The notes beneath the pieces are model-generated. The model ran no database searches and was not told the origin of the DNA. It saw nothing but the letters and a program-made list of their open reading frames with translations. A program made the translations under genes and the position numbers. Source: an uncultured Pedobacter sp. (lineage in GTDB: Bacteria; Bacteroidota; Bacteroidia; Sphingobacteriales; Sphingobacteriaceae). From it: a DNA stretch of 38,268 nucleotides. Below, one piece after another: positions 35,057-38,268 of this stretch (position 1 is its first letter; each line of letters opens with the position of its first letter). Where the stretch lies: the NCBI RefSeq assembly GCF_946479715.1, contig NZ_CAMLHF010000025.1, forward strand, positions 1 through 38,268. Direction: 5' to 3'.

Positions 35057-36223
35057 ATGAAAACAAAGTTCCAATCTATTTATTTTTTATTACCAGTTTT
35101 ATTAATCATTAGTTCTTGTGGGAGTAATGATAAGAAAAAGGATGCCGGAGCGGCAAATCAGGTACAGGCTTATCCTGTTGTTGCATTAACGGCTCAATCT
35201 ACATCACTTGAAACAGACTATCCTGCAACAATTGAAGGTATTCAAAATGTAGACATCAGACCAAAGGTTGATGGCTTTATTGAGAAAATTTATGTTGACG
35301 AGGGTGCAGTAGTAAAGAAAGGTCAGCGACTTTTTAGCATCAATGCCCCACAATATGAACAATTGGTTAGAACTGCAACCGCAGCAATTAGTAGCGCCGA
35401 AGCTGATGTGAATGCTGCACAGCTACAAGTAAATAAAACAAAACCCCTAGTTGAGAAAGATATCATAAGTAAGTATGATCTAGATGCCGCTCAGCTTACA
35501 CTTCAAAGTAGAAAAGCTGCATTAGCTCAAACAAGAGCTGAATTGGTTAATGCAAAGGTAAACCTGGGTTACACAACAATTACTAGTCCTGTTGACGGTG
35601 TAATTGGTAGTATACCTTTTAAAACCGGTAGCCTGGTAAGTGGCAGTAGTGCAGAACCGCTAACCACCGTATCAAATATTTCAAAAGTTTATGCTTATTT
35701 CTCTTTAAATGAGAAACAACTTCTTGATTTTTCGAGGAATTATAAAGGCGCAACACTTGAGGCGCAAATGAAAAACATTCCTGCAGTATCGTTGATATTA
35801 GCTGATGGAAGTGCGTATGCCGAAAATGGAAAAATTGAATCTATAAACGGCTTAATAAATACCAACACAGGTTCAGCGAGTTTAAGAGCTACTTTTTCAA
35901 ACCCTTCAAAACTTTTAAGAAGTGGTGCCAGTGCATCAGTACGTATACCACAACACCTGGAGAATGCCATTCTTATTCCTCAAAAATCAACTACTGACTT
36001 GCAAGGTAAAAAGTTTGTATTTGTTGTTGATAACAAGGGAATCATTAAAAATACGGAGATCGAAATCATGGAAAATGCAAAAGGCAATTTCTATGTAGTT
36101 ACCAAAGGCCTTAAAGCCGGAGATAAGATTGTACTTGAAGGGTTCCAATCGTTAAAAGATGGTGCAGAGATTAAACCGGAAGAAAAAAGTGCTGATTCAG
36201 TATTCGCTGATCTTAAAAAATAA
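35057..36223 (+). CDS. RND efflux periplasmic adaptor (second system)
   Basis: 388 aa lipoprotein; lipobox ISSC with Cys21. Same order as the adaptor at 4259 but clearly divergent: half-lipoyl 'VDGFIEKIYVDEGAVVKKGQ', alpha hairpin about 100-160, 'SPVDGVIGSIPFKTGSLV', beta-barrel 'NTNTGSASLRATFSNPSKLLRSGASASVRIP' (in part: 'NTGSASLRATFSN'), and 'GLKAGDKIVLEGFQSLKDGAEI'. It pairs with the pump that follows after 45 bp. The gap contains a hairpin. A TAATTTCG sequence at 35011-35018 may be its -7 element. Confidence 0.93.
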   Translation: MKTKFQSIYFLLPVLLIISSCGSNDKKKDAGAANQVQAYPVVALTAQSTSLETDYPATIEGIQNVDIRPKVDGFIEKIYVDEGAVVKKGQRLFSINAPQYEQLVRTATAAISSAEADVNAAQLQVNKTKPLVEKDIISKYDLDAAQLTLQSRKAALAQTRAELVNAKVNLGYTTITSPVDGVIGSIPFKTGSLVSGSSAEPLTTVSNISKVYAYFSLNEKQLLDFSRNYKGATLEAQMKNIPAVSLILADGSAYAENGKIESINGLINTNTGSASLRATFSNPSKLLRSGASASVRIPQHLENAILIPQKSTTDLQGKKFVFVVDNKGIIKNTEIEIMENAKGNFYVVTKGLKAGDKIVLEGFQSLKDGAEIKPEEKSADSVFADLKK

Positions 36224-36240
36224 ATAACAGTTTATCCAAT

Positions 36241-36254
36241 CCGGCAATAGCCGG
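36241..36254 (+). promoter_or_regulatory. Intercistronic hairpin between adaptor and pump genes
   Basis: CCGGC-AATA-GCCGG, a 5-bp GC stem with a tetraloop, 18 bp after the adaptor stop and 14 bp before the pump ATG. No T run, so it is more likely an mRNA processing or stability element than a terminator. Confidence 0.4.
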
Positions 36255-36268
36255 TTGAAATAGAATAT

Positions 36269-38268
36269 ATGTTTAAGAAATTTATAGAGAGACCTGTTTT
36301 ATCAACAGTTATATCCATTATAATTGTAATATTGGGGGTATTAGGTTTAATTACTTTACCTGTATCTCAATATCCAGAAATTGCCCCACCAACAGTTCAG
36401 GTATCTGCATCCTATCAGGGTGCTAATGCTGATGTTGTGATGAACAGTGTTGTTGTTCCGCTAGAAGAACAGATTAACGGTGTTGAGGATATGACCTATA
36501 TGACCTCAACCGCCAGTAATGATGGTACAGCAACAATTACAGTAAACTTTAAACTCGGTACAAATCCGGATCTGGCAGCTGTAAATGTTCAAAATCGTGT
36601 ATCAAGAGCTACCAGTTTATTACCTGCTGAGGTTACACGTTCAGGAGTAATAACTGCAAAAAAGCAAGCAAGTAACGTTTTGATTTTTGGTATTTATAGT
36701 GACAATCCATCCTATGACCAGACATTTCTTCAAAACTACGCCAACATTAACTTAATACCTCAAATTAAGCGTATCAATGGTGTTGGTGATGCGAACGCTT
36801 TTGGTTTAATGGATTATACCATGCGTATTTGGCTTAAGCCAGAAGTTATGGCAACTTATGGCTTAGTGCCGAATGATATTAATGTAGTGCTTGCTGAACA
36901 AAATGTTGAAGCAGCCCCAGGCCAGTTTGGAGAACAAGGCAACCAGGCATTCCAATACACATTAAAATATTCAGGGCGCTTAAAAAATGAAAGTGAGTTT
37001 AGTAATATCATTATCAGAACTGCGGCAAATGGACAAGTATTACGTCTTAAGGATATCGCAAGAATTGAATTAGGAGCTCAAAGTTATGCCAGTTCAGTAA
37101 GGTTTGATGGAAAGCCTGCACTTGGTATTGCTATAAACCAAACCGCAGGATCGAATGCAAAAGATGTTATTGAAGGCGCAATAAAGGTTTTGGACGATGC
37201 ATCGGTTAACTTTCCAAAAGGTGTTCATTATGCACCACTTGTAAATGTTAATGATTTCCTTGATGCATCAATTGAAAAAGTAATCCATACACTGGTTGAA
37301 GCATTTATACTTGTGTTTTTAGTTGTATTTATATTTCTTCAGGATTTCCGCTCGACTCTAATTCCCGCAATTAGTGTTCCGGTGGCTATTATTGGTACAT
37401 TCTTTTTCTTAAACCTTTTCGGCTTTACAATAAATCTATTAACACTCTTTGCCCTGGTTCTTGCCATTGGTATTGTTGTGGATGATGCTATTGTGGTAGT
37501 TGAAGCGGTTCATGCTAAGCTCGACCATGGCTATAAATCGGCCAAAAAGGCTACTATTGATGCCATGGAGGATATTACAGGAGCGATCATATCTATCACA
37601 TTGGTTATGGCGGCTGTATTTATTCCGGTAAGTTTTATCCAGGGATCTTCGGGGGTATTTTATAAACAATTTGGTTTAACCCTTGCTATTGCGATCATAT
37701 TATCAGCAATTAATGCATTAACATTGAGCCCTGCTCTTTGTGCGCTGTTCTTAAAACCTCATGAAGAAGATCATGAGAAAAAGAAAAGTTTCCTTCAAAA
37801 ATTCTATGTAGGTTTTAATACCTCATTTGATATGATGACTAACAGATACAAAAGATCTGTTAAATTTCTTGCCAGAAGGAAATGGATTGCTGGTTTGGGT
37901 ATCGCCATTTTCACGGTAGTTTTAGTTTGGACAATGAATACCACGCCTAAAGGATTTGTGCCTAATGAGGATTTGGGTACCATTATGTCTGATATTTCAT
38001 TGCCAGCTTCTACTTCACAGGAACGGACAAATGAGGTTATTGCACAAATTGACAGTATAGTTCACGCTGTTCCAGAAGTTAAAAACTCCATTAGGGTAGT
38101 TGGTAGAAGTATGATCAGTGGATCTGGAAGTTCTTATGGTATGGTAATTTCAAGACTTAAGCCCTGGAATGAAAGAACCCGTGATGTAAAGCAGATTATT
38201 GGTGAATTATTTGCTAAAACCGCAAGTATTAAAGGCGCAAAAATCATTTTCTTTGCACCACCAACAAT
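36269..38268 (+). CDS. RND efflux pump, AcrB/HAE1 family (cut by window end)
   Basis: Partial: 666 codons are present and the frame is open at the window edge. It starts 'MFKKFIERPVLSTVISIIIV', the standard first helix, and has 'TNPDLAAVNVQNRVSRA' in the porter domain and the TM4 proton-relay pair Asp405-Asp406 in 'GIVVDDAIVVVEAVH'. The second half with the TM10 lysine lies outside. It pairs with the adaptor upstream. Unlike the first pump it has no regulator or outer membrane factor visible before it; a channel gene may follow downstream. Substrate unknown. Confidence 0.95.
   Translation, partial: MFKKFIERPVLSTVISIIIVILGVLGLITLPVSQYPEIAPPTVQVSASYQGANADVVMNSVVVPLEEQINGVEDMTYMTSTASNDGTATITVNFKLGTNPDLAAVNVQNRVSRATSLLPAEVTRSGVITAKKQASNVLIFGIYSDNPSYDQTFLQNYANINLIPQIKRINGVGDANAFGLMDYTMRIWLKPEVMATYGLVPNDINVVLAEQNVEAAPGQFGEQGNQAFQYTLKYSGRLKNESEFSNIIIRTAANGQVLRLKDIARIELGAQSYASSVRFDGKPALGIAINQTAGSNAKDVIEGAIKVLDDASVNFPKGVHYAPLVNVNDFLDASIEKVIHTLVEAFILVFLVVFIFLQDFRSTLIPAISVPVAIIGTFFFLNLFGFTINLLTLFALVLAIGIVVDDAIVVVEAVHAKLDHGYKSAKKATIDAMEDITGAIISITLVMAAVFIPVSFIQGSSGVFYKQFGLTLAIAIILSAINALTLSPALCALFLKPHEEDHEKKKSFLQKFYVGFNTSFDMMTNRYKRSVKFLARRKWIAGLGIAIFTVVLVWTMNTTPKGFVPNEDLGTIMSDISLPASTSQERTNEVIAQIDSIVHAVPEVKNSIRVVGRSMISGSGSSYGMVISRLKPWNERTRDVKQIIGELFAKTASIKGAKIIFFAPPT

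Overview
The window looks like a chromosomal segment of a Bacteroidota bacterium, most likely Sphingobacteriaceae (Pedobacter-like). The grounds are: AT-rich DNA; few Shine-Dalgarno sequences; several promoters of the Bacteroidota form (TTTG/TTG, 19-21 bp, TAnnTTTG); lipoproteins with short lipoboxes; families typical of this phylum (DUF4294, DUF4783, DUF6263-like); and a bacillithiol gene (bshB1). No phage, IS element, CRISPR array, rRNA or tRNA was seen. Almost all of the window is densely packed housekeeping genes.

Layout. 84-2107 (-): a FAS1-domain lipoprotein and a DUF6263-like exported protein. 2264-8619 (+): a tripartite RND efflux operon (tetR, tolC-like, adaptor, AcrB-like pump) with a TetR-type operator lying on the regulator's own start codon. 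8756-10078 (+): an orphan sulfatase, followed by a GC-rich repeat cluster between convergent genes. 10186-12057 (-): rluD-like and pabC. 12357-15115 (+): a D-cysteine desulfhydrase/ACC deaminase-like enzyme, then L-lysine 6-transaminase coupled to a small membrane protein. 15116-18390 (-): DUF4294 protein, glutathione-peroxidase-fold peroxidase, bshB1 and an acyl-CoA dehydrogenase. 18706-24126 (+): relA/spoT, fur, purA, pabB. 24162-26924 (-): DUF4783 protein, nadC, plsY, M48 lipoprotein protease. 27137-29188 (+): gpmI and a lipoprotein gene carrying a perfect 25-bp inverted repeat. 29243-29869 (-): TPR protein. 30189-33717 (+): lon and an LpxR-like lipid A deacylase. 33714-34124 (-): arfB. 34216-34896 (+): cmk. 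35057-end (+): a second RND adaptor and a pump cut by the window end.

Functional threads. pabB and pabC together make p-aminobenzoate for folate although they are far apart here. The lysine transaminase and the glutaryl-CoA-dehydrogenase-like enzyme could act at the two ends of lysine breakdown. The peroxidase beside bshB1 suggests a bacillithiol link. The (p)ppGpp enzyme lies near purA, a known ppGpp target.

The most unusual signals are non-coding: an 18-bp perfect palindrome embedded in the lysine transaminase promoter, a 25-bp perfect hairpin inside a lipoprotein signal sequence, and the repeat cluster at 10101-10172. No clear new defence or mobile system was found.
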